Below, in pieces: positions 35,839 to 45,198 of a DNA stretch of 64,000 bases (its first letter is position 1; every line of letters starts with the position of its first letter). The translations under genes and the position numbers were made by a program. The stretch lies in assembly GCA_016866235.1 (NCBI GenBank), contig VGMW01000005.1, forward strand, positions 124,001-188,000, read 5' to 3'. Below the pieces are notes generated by a model. The model searched no databases, had not been told where the DNA came from, and was given only the letters and a program-made list of their open reading frames with translations. The DNA is from Bacteroidota bacterium (GTDB lineage Bacteria > Bacteroidota > Bacteroidia > Cytophagales > Cyclobacteriaceae).

Positions 35839-38610
35839 TCATTTCAGGGTTAGCTTTTGGTTAGGCCCCGTCTCAATCAATTGGTTAAACAACATCCTGA
35901 AGGTTCCGTGTGCCTGTCCTCTGAAAGTAATTTCCGGACCAAAGGTGAGCAGCTTGCCTTTACCAACCGATGCTTCGAAAGCCACCACGCCACCTTTCAA
36001 ATAATTTTGACCCCAAGCCCACCCACTTCGAAGCGGCATCGTGTCGTCTGCAAACCAAGCTAAAGGTTTGATCCTACCCTGTGCGATGGCTTCCGGGCTT
36101 ACTTTGAAAACGGGACTGTTCTCAAAATAGACATCCGTCTTGGATTTCATGCCCCAGGTGGACTGTTGGGTGCTATCGACCCGTACTTGAAGGATGCTTC
36201 CGGGTACATAGTACTTTTCCCCAGGAAGATTTCGCTCTGTGCCATTGGGTCCAATTTCAGTAAGGGCATTTTTTACGGGTAAGCCAAGCTGGTATGCCAG
36301 ATTCGCACTTGTGCCAATGGTCACAATTCTTCCACCTGCTTCTATAAACTTTCTGAGCTCCGGAACTGATTTTTCTGCTGTAATCGAGCCCAAATTGTTG
36401 TGCCATTCAGCAGGGATTTCCTCTGCTTTCGGATCTCGTCGAGCGTATGGATTGTTTTCAGTTTCTTTTCGAACCGATGGCACCATGCCTGTCACCAGGA
36501 TAAGTGCATCATACTTTTCTTTTAATCCTCCTTTTTCAATTTCTTTCGGATATACTACGTTGGCTTTGAAATGATACTGCTCCATTAGCCAACGAATCCA
36601 GCCGCTTGGCATCGAACCTCCGTAAACGTCCAATAATGCAATGCGAGGTTTCTGAACCTTTACAATTGATGCGGGTGTTTTGGAAATACCTTGCGCATGG
36701 AGTCCATGCAACTCTGCATTGCGCTGTAAGACTGCCTTAGACTTTGATGATGCTGCGACATAAAAGCTCCCGGCAGGTATTCCGGTTTTTGGAGATCCAT
36801 TAATCCTGTAAACAGTAATCCCTGCATCCAATAGATCATTGACGGCGGTAAAGGAGGCATTCGATTGGCTGCTCATGACGTAACCGCTGCCACTACCAGA
36901 GATTTTTCCACGCAATGGTTGGAGTTCGCCATAGGGAATGGCTTCAGCAGCGGCATTGACTGGTTCATAATATCTGTCGAATTCAATTCCCATCTGAAAG
37001 GATAGTGTCCAACCAGCTGCATCGTAGGGTCTTACCGGTGGCCCACCAGGATATTGAAAATCATTGGGGTGGTCCTGAGCATCAAACATATCCAACACGT
37101 GTGGACGAAAAGGCTGATCGGTTTTAACAATGAAGCTACCGGTGGGATAATTTTTATTACCTACGCTGAAGGGCGCTGTTGCCTTGTGTACCCTGATACC
37201 CGTTCTGATCAATGCATTGATAAAACGGATGGCTGTAGAAAAATCCTGTTGATCCGCTGTGACAACGTATGCTCTGGGATCTCTGTTTGCGGGGGTCTTA
37301 AAGATGCTGTCGTACAATTTAACAGGGATGTTGGATGTAGCGCCGTAACCTGCACCGGCTGGATTGGATTCCTGTGGTTTCGCTTTGCTTTTAAAGGCTG
37401 TTTGAATCGCTTCTATCTTTGATGGGAATGGAGTCCAGTGATCACCACTTCCACGTTCGATAGAGTTTTTGCCCATTTTCCATATGTTAAAGAGCAGCTG
37501 GTCCCGATGTCTTGCGGCATAATCAAGAACACCATAGTTGAGTGAAACAGAATAGTCAATGGATTGTCTGAAAAACCACTTCTGGGGTGTAACCGGAAAA
37601 GGGGTGTCGTTGTTGGGAATCAGTCTGGAGGGTACCAAAGGCACTTCCATTGGGGTTGGATTTCCAATAATTTCGGTAAGCAATCCGAGCATATTGTGGA
37701 AGTATGTTGTTGTTCTCAATCCGCCGTTGTACCAGGTTGAAAAAACTGATCCGTCCAACCTGGTGTAACCAGGCTTACCTTCGAGATTGAGCCTGCTAAT
37801 CATTGAAGCGCCAATGGCATCCAATCCAGTCATGGTCAATGGATCAAAAACATAATTGAAAGGATCGCGGTAGGGAGGACCGGCAACCACGGAGCCTGCG
37901 GGTCCGGCCTGGTGGTGGTTGTACATGATTTGAGGAATCCAGTCCACAAAAAGCTGTCTTGCCATATTTTGGGTTTCCTTCATGTTGAGCATGAAAAAAT
38001 CCCTGTTGTTGTCGTGTCCGATGTATTTCTGGTATAATCTGGGAAGGTGATCCAGTTTCCTTTTTTCAGGTTTAGGCTCTCTCATGTACCAGTTTGAAAC
38101 CAGCTCTTGTCCATCGGGATTGGCATGTACCATCAGAATAACTACCTGGTCGAGAATGTTGACGGTTTCGGGATCATTTCTGGTGGCCAGTTGGTAGGCT
38201 GTTTCAATCAGTTGGTGGATACCAACGGTTTCGGTGGCATGCAGGCCTCCATCGATCCATACTACAGCCTTGCCTTCCGCTGCGAGTGCTTTTGCCTGGA
38301 CTTCGTCGATGCCCTCTGCTCTGGCGAGCTTTAGGGAAATATCACGGAGACGATCCAGTTTACGGTGATTTTCAGGAGAGGTGATGATCAGCATCGGGTG
38401 ATCCCGTCCCTCTTCGGTTTCGCCAATGCTCACCAGTTTAACCCGATTCGATTGGGTAAGTTTTTTGAAATACTCAGCTGTCTGTGTGTAGTTGGCGAGA
38501 TGGTAATCGTCGCCAATTTGAAAGCCGAAATGATCCTTGGGTGCTGGTTGTCCCACTGCGGGGCCAAACATCCACACCATGATAAGCGTGAGGGTAAAAA
38601 TCTTTTGCAT
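35839..38610 (-). CDS. Secreted M14 family zinc carboxypeptidase-like protein
   Basis: The 923-residue protein has a signal peptide (cleavage near AVGQP, residue 20). The M14 metallopeptidase domain covers roughly residues 40-370. The zinc motif HxxE is H124-E127 in GGLHATETVG, the third ligand is likely in MYNHHQAG, and a distal glutamate sits in LLTEIIGNP. The remaining 500 residues form a region with Rossmann-like and ThuA/glutamine-amidotransferase-like features (KPRIALLDVYGGSMPSGWIRWLMEQ broken into segments, and GRIVTIGTSANLAYQLGLP). Such large M14 proteins are common in Bacteroidota, exported and of unknown specificity. It ends 9 bases after the glutamine synthetase terminator and is convergent with that gene. 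Confidence 0.88.
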   Translation of the reverse strand: MQKIFTLTLIMVWMFGPAVGQPAPKDHFGFQIGDDYHLANYTQTAEYFKKLTQSNRVKLVSIGETEEGRDHPMLIITSPENHRKLDRLRDISLKLARAEGIDEVQAKALAAEGKAVVWIDGGLHATETVGIHQLIETAYQLATRNDPETVNILDQVVILMVHANPDGQELVSNWYMREPKPEKRKLDHLPRLYQKYIGHDNNRDFFMLNMKETQNMARQLFVDWIPQIMYNHHQAGPAGSVVAGPPYRDPFNYVFDPLTMTGLDAIGASMISRLNLEGKPGYTRLDGSVFSTWYNGGLRTTTYFHNMLGLLTEIIGNPTPMEVPLVPSRLIPNNDTPFPVTPQKWFFRQSIDYSVSLNYGVLDYAARHRDQLLFNIWKMGKNSIERGSGDHWTPFPSKIEAIQTAFKSKAKPQESNPAGAGYGATSNIPVKLYDSIFKTPANRDPRAYVVTADQQDFSTAIRFINALIRTGIRVHKATAPFSVGNKNYPTGSFIVKTDQPFRPHVLDMFDAQDHPNDFQYPGGPPVRPYDAAGWTLSFQMGIEFDRYYEPVNAAAEAIPYGELQPLRGKISGSGSGYVMSSQSNASFTAVNDLLDAGITVYRINGSPKTGIPAGSFYVAASSKSKAVLQRNAELHGLHAQGISKTPASIVKVQKPRIALLDVYGGSMPSGWIRWLMEQYHFKANVVYPKEIEKGGLKEKYDALILVTGMVPSVRKETENNPYARRDPKAEEIPAEWHNNLGSITAEKSVPELRKFIEAGGRIVTIGTSANLAYQLGLPVKNALTEIGPNGTERNLPGEKYYVPGSILQVRVDSTQQSTWGMKSKTDVYFENSPVFKVSPEAIAQGRIKPLAWFADDTMPLRSGWAWGQNYLKGGVVAFEASVGKGKLLTFGPEITFRGQAHGTFRMLFNQLIETGPNQKLTLK

Positions 38611-38701
38611 GGGTAACAGTTAGATGAAGGGTCAATATATAAAAATAAGCCCGCAGGATTGTTTTAAAATCCACGGGGAAAGCCATTAGATGGATGTGGG
38701 G

Positions 38702-40467
38702 TCAGAAGTCTGTATCTAGCCCAAGTCTGGTTTGTAATTCCAGAACGGCAGGATATTTTTCAGACATTTTTTGAAGCTTCTCCTTATTGGTATAAGCGAC
38801 CTTACCGGCAACCGGAAGCTTGATTTCGTATTCTATGTTGATTTCTGAATTGGCTAGTTCTTGACGAAGCATTTCAAGCAACTCCGATTTCATGTTGTTC
38901 AGCAGTGGTTCTTCTACTGAGTTGTTCAAAGTGACTTTTATGATTTTACCGGATATTTCAATGGGCCGTTGAAGCAACTGATATTCCGCAGCCTGATTTT
39001 TCTTTGAATCTGCAAATGATTGCCAGGCTTTACTGATCTCGTCGGCGGTAATCCTGGACTTATTTTTGGTGGGTAAGGTTGATGTTTCCTGTTTTATAAC
39101 TGGCTTAAGTGCATCGGGATTTCCGGTAAGCAGGCTGGAGAGGTCAAGGCTTGTTTTTGCGACTGTGATGGGTCGTGCATTTCCTGCGACCTTAGCTGAG
39201 GCAATGGGCGGGGCGCCGTTAAAATCTACTATTGAGGGCGGTGGACTGGCTGGAGCATTGATCTCAGTTGAGATTTCAGTGACTTGTTCGGAACTGCTGA
39301 ATTCAGATTCTGTTTCCTTTTTTTCCTGGGGATCCTCTGGGGGCCTTGGAATCAGCTTACTTTTTTTTTTACTGCATCCTTGGGAGATGAAGTTTGAAGT
39401 TCTTCCGGATTGATGATGGATCGGACATGTGCCATTTTCATCAACGCCAATTCAACGAGCAGTCTTTGATTTTTACTGGCTTTGTAATGAATATCGCATT
39501 GTGTGGCCAGGTTCAGCCAGGTGAGGAGAACAGAATAGTCACACGCGGCTGCCTGGTCGAGAAATTGTTTTCTGATTTTATCAGGAACCTCCATCAGTTG
39601 CACTGTGCGTTCGTCTCTGGCCACCATCAGATTTCTGATGTGTGCACTGAGTCCATTGATGAAATTTTGGCCATCAAATCCCTTCTTCAAAATATCATCC
39701 AATAGCAGCAGGGGAGCGCTGACGTTTTCACCAAGCAGGCCTTCAACGATTTTGAAGTAATAATCATAATCGAGTATGTGAAGGTTGCGAAGGACATCTT
39801 CGAATTTCACCTCTTTCCCAGAGGAAAAGGTTACCATCAGATCGAAAATAGACAGGGCGTCACGAAGAGCGCCGTCTGATTTTTGTGCAATCAGATGGAG
39901 GGCGGCATCCTCGATCTTCACTTTTTCACGGTCAGCTATTTTTCTGAGCTGACGGGCCATATCTGAAATTTGAATCCGATTGAAGTCAAAAATCTGGCAA
40001 CGCGATAAAATTGTCGGAATGACTTTATGTTTTTCCGTAGTGGCCAGGATAAATATGGCGTAGGAGGGAGGCTCTTCCAGGGTTTTTAAAAATGCATTAA
40101 AAGCCTGGTTGGAGAGCATGTGCACCTCGTCTATGATGTACACCTTAAATTTTCCGGATTGCGGCGGAAAACGCACCTGGTCGGTCAGGCTGCGAATGTC
40201 TTCCACCGAATTGTTTGAAGCTGCGTCGAGTTCAAAAATGTTAAGGGAATTCAACTCTGCGCGCTCCTCAAATCCATTGATCATTCTCGCAACGATCCGC
40301 GCACAAGTTGTTTTTCCAACCCCTCTGGGACCGCAAAACAACAGGGCTTGAGCCAGTTTATTGCTATCTATTGCATTTTTAAGGGTGGTGGTAATGTGTT
40401 CCTGTCCGACTACCTCCTCAAAGCCGAGGGGGCGGTATTTACGGGCTGAAACAACAAAATTTTCCAT
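38702..40467 (-). CDS. dnaX: DNA polymerase III tau subunit, made by -1 frameshift or slippage in dnaX
   Basis: Read with a -1 shift at the A10 run (39361-39370), dnaX encodes a 588-residue tau. Residues 1-368 are the clamp-loader AAA+ core. After the slip comes a proline- and serine-rich linker (beginning SKLIPRPPEDPQEKK) and then a C-terminal domain with ITADEISKAWQSFADS, LLQRPIEISGKIIKVTL and YTNKEKLQKMSEKYPAV, ending LGLDTDF at a TGA. This end matches the C-terminal domain I expect in Bacteroidota DnaX proteins and has no start codon of its own that would make sense. Tau would tether polymerase cores and helicase at the fork. The alternative is a sequencing error in the homopolymer. Confidence 0.8.
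39352..40467 (-). CDS. dnaX: DNA polymerase III gamma subunit (zero-frame product of dnaX)
   Basis: The unshifted frame gives 371 residues: the Walker A GPRGVGKTT (46-54), Walker B IIDEVHML (111-118), SRC motif ILSRCQIFDF, sensor 2 region KSDGALRDALS, and the domain III collar helices up to MKMAHVRSIINPEEL. It stops two codons after the A10 run. This equals domains I-III, which is what a gamma subunit needs to load the sliding clamp. The four-cysteine zinc module between the P-loop and ELDAASNN is missing: only about 14 residues lie between RMIN and ELDAAS, without a cysteine. I recall similar zinc-less forms in Flavobacteriia. Confidence 0.9.
   Translation of the reverse strand: MENFVVSARKYRPLGFEEVVGQEHITTTLKNAIDSNKLAQALLFCGPRGVGKTTCARIVARMINGFEERAELNSLNIFELDAASNNSVEDIRSLTDQVRFPPQSGKFKVYIIDEVHMLSNQAFNAFLKTLEEPPSYAIFILATTEKHKVIPTILSRCQIFDFNRIQISDMARQLRKIADREKVKIEDAALHLIAQKSDGALRDALSIFDLMVTFSSGKEVKFEDVLRNLHILDYDYYFKIVEGLLGENVSAPLLLLDDILKKGFDGQNFINGLSAHIRNLMVARDERTVQLMEVPDKIRKQFLDQAAACDYSVLLTWLNLATQCDIHYKASKNQRLLVELALMKMAHVRSIINPEELQTSSPKDAVKKKVS
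39361..39370 (-). promoter_or_regulatory. Putative slippery site of dnaX (ten consecutive A on the coding strand)
   Basis: On the coding strand the codons are GTA AAA AAA AAA GTA AGC TGA, so ten A residues precede a stop codon by five bases. A run of nine or more A is the known substrate for RNA polymerase slippage in Thermus dnaX, and A AAA AAA is also a -1 ribosomal slippery heptamer. I found no strong stem-loop immediately downstream, which favours transcriptional slippage. A second, shorter A7 run lies at 39318-39324. Confidence 0.7.
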
Positions 40468-40584
40468 CGGCGCAAGATATTAATTGTCTGCATGCCTCTG
40501 CTTATCTGTTGGCTCGAATTTTTTGAATTCATTGGATTGCTGGTTTCAGTGTCTTTTGGATAAATTGATACCAAATGACTTAGC

Positions 40585-42264
40585 ATGGAGAATCAATTTG
40601 ACGCAATTGTGGTGGGTTCGGGAATGAGTGGCGGATGGGCAGCCAAAGTGCTGTGTGATGCCGGGGTAAAAACACTGGTTATTGAACGTGGTCGACAGGT
40701 TGAACATCTGAAGGATTACCCAACCACAAACATGCACCCTTGGGAGTTTCCACTGCATAAAAGATTACCTAAGTCGGTGAAGGATGAAAATCCGGTGGTC
40801 AGCAGGTGTTATGCTTTCAATGATTCCACCGATCATTTTTTTGTTAAGGATAAGGAGCATCCTTATGTCCAGGAAAAGCCTTTCGATTGGATACGTGCTT
40901 ACCAGGTTGGAGGAAAATCGTTGTTGTGGGCACGACAAACCCAACGCTGGAGTAGGTTCGAATTTGAAGCGCCTGCCAGAGATGGTTTCGCGGTAGATTG
41001 GCCCATTCGTTACAACGATCTGGCCCCATGGTATTCGGAAGTTGAAAAGTTTGTTGGCATCAGTGGAAATCTTGATGGACTGGAGCAACTTCCCGACAGT
41101 GAATCCCTGCCGCCATGGGAAATGAATTGCGTTGAAAAGCATATTCAGGAGAAAATTCATTCCGCCTACAATCAAAAAAGACCTGTTATCATTGGTCGGT
41201 GTGCGCATCTGACAGAACCAAAAGAGATCCATCTTGCGCAAGGCAGAGGAAAATGTCAGGCCAGGACCAAATGTGAAACCGGTTGTCCCTTTGGCGGTTA
41301 CTTCAGCGCCAATTCATCGACCATTCCGTGGGCTAAACGCACCGGAAATCTTACCATGTTGACTGATGCCGTTGTTCATTCGATTATTTATGATGAGCGA
41401 TCAGGAAGGGCATCAGGTGTTCAAGTGGTGGATGCGCATACCAAAGAGGTTAGCGTGTACCACGCCAGGATTATTTTTGTGAATGCTGCTTGCCTGAACA
41501 CCAACCTCATCTTACTTAATTCAACTTCCTCCAGATTTCCCAATGGCTTTGGGAATGATAATGGATTGCTTGGTCGGTTCGTTGCCTTCCACAACTACCG
41601 TGGGACAGTTTCGGCTACTATGGATGGCTTTGAAGATCAATATTATTATGGTCGTCGTCCAACCCAGGTTTTCATGCCATCCTTCAGAAATGTTTTCAAA
41701 CAGGATACTGACTTTCTGAGGGGCTATATGGTTGCCTTTGGTGCCGGACGTGGCGGTGGTTCATCGGAAGGAATTGGTGAGGAACTTAAAAAAGCAGCTG
41801 CTACGCCGGGAGGCTGGTATGTAAGCATGATGATGCAGGGAGAGACCATCCCAAAGTTTGAGAACCACGTCAGGCTAAGTCCAGACCAGCAGGATGAGTG
41901 GGGAATTCCACAATTGATCACTTCCATTGGTTATGATGAGAATGATGAGAAGTTGTTAAAGGATTTCCTGGATCAAGGATCGGAAATGCTTGATAAAGCA
42001 GGTTGTAAAAACATTCAGCAACACGACAGCAAACAAGCACCGGGGTTGGACATTCACGAAATGGGCGGTGTTAGAATGGGCAGAGATCCGAAAACATCTT
42101 TGTTAAACGAATGGAATCAGTTCCATAATTGTAAGAATGTTTTTGTCACCGATGGTGCGTGTATGACTTCTGTTGGTAATCAGAATCCATCACTAACCTT
42201 TATGGCGCTCACTGCCCGTGCGGCAAGTTACGCGGTGGAAGAAATGAAGAAACGTAATCTGTAA
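40585..42264 (+). CDS. GMC family FAD-dependent oxidoreductase
   Basis: The 559-residue protein has the FAD dinucleotide motif VVGSGMSGGWAAKVL (residues 9-23), ERGRQVEHL, the family block AYQVGGKSLLWARQTQRWS with covalent or close flavin contact, RTKCETGCPFGGYFSANSS, and the C-terminal HEMGGVRMG and VTDGACMTSVGNQNPSLT. GMC enzymes oxidise alcohol groups, often of sugars. In Bacteroidota they commonly pair with a gluconate-2-dehydrogenase subunit 3-like protein, which is absent here. No signal peptide is evident. The gene is divergent from dnaX and convergent with the acyl-CoA oxidase-like gene, 7 bases apart. Substrate unknown. Confidence 0.9.
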   Translation: MENQFDAIVVGSGMSGGWAAKVLCDAGVKTLVIERGRQVEHLKDYPTTNMHPWEFPLHKRLPKSVKDENPVVSRCYAFNDSTDHFFVKDKEHPYVQEKPFDWIRAYQVGGKSLLWARQTQRWSRFEFEAPARDGFAVDWPIRYNDLAPWYSEVEKFVGISGNLDGLEQLPDSESLPPWEMNCVEKHIQEKIHSAYNQKRPVIIGRCAHLTEPKEIHLAQGRGKCQARTKCETGCPFGGYFSANSSTIPWAKRTGNLTMLTDAVVHSIIYDERSGRASGVQVVDAHTKEVSVYHARIIFVNAACLNTNLILLNSTSSRFPNGFGNDNGLLGRFVAFHNYRGTVSATMDGFEDQYYYGRRPTQVFMPSFRNVFKQDTDFLRGYMVAFGAGRGGGSSEGIGEELKKAAATPGGWYVSMMMQGETIPKFENHVRLSPDQQDEWGIPQLITSIGYDENDEKLLKDFLDQGSEMLDKAGCKNIQQHDSKQAPGLDIHEMGGVRMGRDPKTSLLNEWNQFHNCKNVFVTDGACMTSVGNQNPSLTFMALTARAASYAVEEMKKRNL

Positions 42265-42271
42265 TGATCGA

Positions 42272-44566
42272 TTAGGCTCTTTTGGCTATTGGCGCGTGGA
42301 TACAGGCTTCTGGGATTCCAAAAGCATCGACCAAAGGAACAGCATCTTTACGGATGTCCCAGCATAGTTGACTGAGTAATTTTCTGATTGCTTTTGTTTT
42401 AATGCCTTCCATATAACCCTGCTCTAAATAGTAGGCTTTATTTTTTTCAAGGCGACTCAGCGCAAAGATTTTAAGCAGGCCATACAAAACATTCCGGCAA
42501 GCCTCATCCTGGGTGGTATTGATTGCTTCCCTGAATTCCTCCAGCACTATTCTATCGATGTAGGCTATACCAACATCGACCATATGCTGTTGGCAAACAT
42601 TGAAGGCATCAAAGGAGTCCATTCCGTCCGCCAACAACCTTCTAAGCCGTTTTGCAGCCGAAGTAAGCGTGTCTTTTTCTCTGAAGGTAAAGGCTTCATG
42701 GTAAAATTCGTAGCTGGACAGATGCTCCTCATCTGTATTCCTGGTGGTTATGGGATTCATTTCAGTGATGGCTACTGTTGCCTGTTGGGCAAGGTAACCG
42801 AGCATACCAAGGGCGTTCATACTGCTGAACTCTTGTTTAAAGGCGGTGAGTCTGGATTTGGCTACCAACTGAAGTAAAACAGTATTATCGCCTTCAAACG
42901 TTGAGTAGATGTCTGAATCGTTCTTTAATGGCCCGATTCTGTTTTCCCATAAGTAACCTTTTCCGCCGCAACATTCCCTGCATGTTTGAAGGGTTTCCGA
43001 TGTATGCCAGGTGGTTAACGCTTTTAGTCCAGCGGCGACGGCTTCGATTTCCTGCATTTCTGATTCCTTACGGTGGATGTACCGGTGGGTAAGGTTCTTT
43101 AAGGCAAAATGAAGTGCATAGGTGGATGCCAATGCTGGTATTAGTCTTTTTTGGTGGGTTCGGTAATTTAAAATAGGCACCTCTGCACCACCTTCCGGGC
43201 CGAACTGCCGGCGACCATCGCCGTAGCGAATGGCAATGGTGAGACCTGTTCGTGTCGCTGCCAATCCCGAACGTGGGATACCAATTCTTCCTCCGACCAA
43301 TGCGCCAAGCATGGTGAAAAACCTTCTGTTGTCGCTTGCAATCGGACTGGTAAATTTTCCCTGGTCATCAACGCCTGCATACCGATCCAGCATTTCGGAG
43401 GCTGGTATGGTTACCTGATTGAAATAAATCACGCCGTTGTCAACGCCATTAAGTCCCAGTTTTCTTCCGCAGTCTTTAATGGTAATTCCGGGAAGAGTAC
43501 TACCGTGATCATCCCGAAGCGCAACTACAAATGCGCCAACACCGTAGTCTTTTCCTTCTACCATGATCTTGGCAAATACGGTGGCCATTTTTCCATGAAG
43601 TGCAGCATTACCGATGTATTCTTTTCTTGCCTGTTCATTTGGTGTATGAATAATAAAGCTGCGATCGGAATGGCGGTAAGTTGCAGTTGTTTCAATCCCT
43701 TTCACATTGCTACCATGTCCTGTCTCGGTCATAGCGAAGCACCCCGGAAGTTTAAGGGTGCCGATGTCTCTTAAGTATTTTTGGTGATGTTTTTCGGTAC
43801 CCAGCTGGTAAACGCTCATTCCCCAAAGTCCAAATTGAACACCGAATTTGACCACCAGGCTAAGGTCGCCATAGCTAAGTCCCTCCATGGCGGCGAAGTA
43901 TGCTTCCAGGTCTCCTTTTCCGCCATATTCCTTTGGGTATCCTAACGAACCAATTCCTTCGGCGGCGAGAATCTTAGCTTGTTTTAGGGTTTGTGCTCTT
44001 AGGAAATCAAGATCTTCTGTTTCAGAAAAACGAAATTCATTTCCAGAAATAATTTTTCTGATTTGATCCAGGATTATTTGGTCTCTGCCATCAAGAATCG
44101 ATTTCAGGTTATCGATATTAAACGATGGCTCTGTTCCATAGGTTGAGCTAATGGCCTTACGTGATGCAGGGAAAAAAATTAAAGTTGATTCCCGTCCAGG
44201 TATTCCAAGCATGCCATCTATATTTTTCAGATCGCTCAGCGCATTGGCTGGTATGCTGAATTCCTTGTTCAGTGCCTGTCCAACACGCATACCCAATTCT
44301 ATGAGGTGTTCACCTGGGGTCCCTGAGTGCTGCGAAATAGTCTGGTGCCAGGTTTTGAGGTCCTCTGCAGTGAGTTCTACTGCATGATCTAAAACGGCGT
44401 TAAGTTGATTTTTCTCCTCTGGAGATAACCATTCCTGTTTTTGGATCGTTGTGGTTAGTGTTGCTCTTTCAGTATCTGTAAGGGTCATATCCGACCAGAC
44501 TGTATAGAGCATGGGTAAAAAACACCTGGTACCTGGAGTGGAAAAATAAGTTGTTGAATAACGCAT
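42272..44566 (-). CDS. Acyl-CoA oxidase-like flavoprotein (acyl-CoA dehydrogenase superfamily)
   Basis: The 764-residue protein fits acyl-CoA oxidases better than ordinary acyl-CoA dehydrogenases: the core blocks FAMTETGHGSNVKGIETTATY, broken by a variable position, then IGNAALHGKMATVFAKI, LGLNGVDNGVIYF and RRFFTMLGALVGGRIGI, with the putative catalytic glutamate in YSTFEGDNTVLLQL. Two N-terminal helical extensions (residues 1-150) and a long C-terminal alpha-helical domain (about 560-764) complete the oxidase layout. It would introduce the 2,3-double bond of acyl-CoA; whether electrons go to oxygen is inferred. A TTG at 44587 lies within a TAATTTTTG promoter-like box (44585-44593), so the ATG at 44566 is preferred; ATGs at 44512 and 44488 are alternatives. 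Confidence 0.83.
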   Translation of the reverse strand: MRYSTTYFSTPGTRCFLPMLYTVWSDMTLTDTERATLTTTIQKQEWLSPEEKNQLNAVLDHAVELTAEDLKTWHQTISQHSGTPGEHLIELGMRVGQALNKEFSIPANALSDLKNIDGMLGIPGRESTLIFFPASRKAISSTYGTEPSFNIDNLKSILDGRDQIILDQIRKIISGNEFRFSETEDLDFLRAQTLKQAKILAAEGIGSLGYPKEYGGKGDLEAYFAAMEGLSYGDLSLVVKFGVQFGLWGMSVYQLGTEKHHQKYLRDIGTLKLPGCFAMTETGHGSNVKGIETTATYRHSDRSFIIHTPNEQARKEYIGNAALHGKMATVFAKIMVEGKDYGVGAFVVALRDDHGSTLPGITIKDCGRKLGLNGVDNGVIYFNQVTIPASEMLDRYAGVDDQGKFTSPIASDNRRFFTMLGALVGGRIGIPRSGLAATRTGLTIAIRYGDGRRQFGPEGGAEVPILNYRTHQKRLIPALASTYALHFALKNLTHRYIHRKESEMQEIEAVAAGLKALTTWHTSETLQTCRECCGGKGYLWENRIGPLKNDSDIYSTFEGDNTVLLQLVAKSRLTAFKQEFSSMNALGMLGYLAQQATVAITEMNPITTRNTDEEHLSSYEFYHEAFTFREKDTLTSAAKRLRRLLADGMDSFDAFNVCQQHMVDVGIAYIDRIVLEEFREAINTTQDEACRNVLYGLLKIFALSRLEKNKAYYLEQGYMEGIKTKAIRKLLSQLCWDIRKDAVPLVDAFGIPEACIHAPIAKRA

Positions 44567-44686
44567 GGTGGGAGGATGTGAATCCAAAAATTACAAAAAT
44601 CAATCTTACCGATCGTGTAATTTTAATGTCTGCCGAAAACTATGATTCCTGTTAACGCTAATATTAAACCTGTAAATCTTTAAAAA

Positions 44687-45181
44687 ATGCGATATGTCAA
44701 TCTTTGGTTAACCGTTCCCATGCTCGGTTTGCTTATTTCTTGTGGACAGGGCTCTAAAAACCCTTTTACAGCAAAAATTGAAGCTGATTCACTTGTTTTA
44801 AACTTTTCCGTGGCATCAGGCTATTTTGTTAGAAATGACTTTTCAAGTGAGGGACTCACGCTTGTCACGATCGATTCCAAAGAAAAGCTGGAGGAGGTTT
44901 TTGGTTATGCAACTGTTATGGGTGAGGAGGGGAGAGCCACTCCTGTAAATTTTGAAAACCAATTTGCCCTTGCTGCCGTTTACAGCGCGACCGATTTGGA
45001 TGTACGAATGGAGCCTAAGTTCCTGGTTGTTGAAAAGGACACCTTGAATGTATCCATTGAAATGATCATGGGGCAAAAAAATTCTTACCAATCAAGGCCA
45101 TTTGCTTTACTGATTGTTGATGGAAATCCAGGTGTATTCAAGTCGATCAAAACGCAGGTTAATGCCCGAACTGCCGACTGA
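44687..45181 (+). CDS. Lipoprotein of unknown function
   Basis: A 164-residue lipoprotein with lipobox cysteine C19 (LGLLISCGQG). The mature part is beta-rich and contains a motif LVTIDSKEKLEEVFGYATVMGEEG followed by QFALAAVYSATDLDV, and later QNSYQSRPFALLIVDG-like strands. I do not recognise the family. It is followed after 17 bases by a large membrane protein on the same strand, so the two form a probable operon. Confidence 0.72.
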   Translation: MRYVNLWLTVPMLGLLISCGQGSKNPFTAKIEADSLVLNFSVASGYFVRNDFSSEGLTLVTIDSKEKLEEVFGYATVMGEEGRATPVNFENQFALAAVYSATDLDVRMEPKFLVVEKDTLNVSIEMIMGQKNSYQSRPFALLIVDGNPGVFKSIKTQVNARTAD

Positions 45182-45198
45182 AAATTATTGTAGCAACG

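Noticed and set aside
38702-38977. Separate 91-residue gene starting at a TTG
   Set aside because: The frame is open far upstream of the TTG and joins dnaX at the A10 run, and the product is the end of tau. It is not an independent gene.
39335-39360. Stem-loop downstream of the dnaX slippery site
   Set aside because: The C-rich and GGATCC segments do not form a convincing stem; no stimulatory structure could be supported by eye.
38702-40467. dnaX as a pseudogene
   Set aside because: Both parts are well preserved, the break is at the domain III boundary and at a slippery run, and dnaX is essential. A sequencing error remains possible and is noted in the finding.
40765-41241. 158-codon minus-strand frame
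   Set aside because: It is antisense to the GMC oxidoreductase gene, whose motifs are clear.
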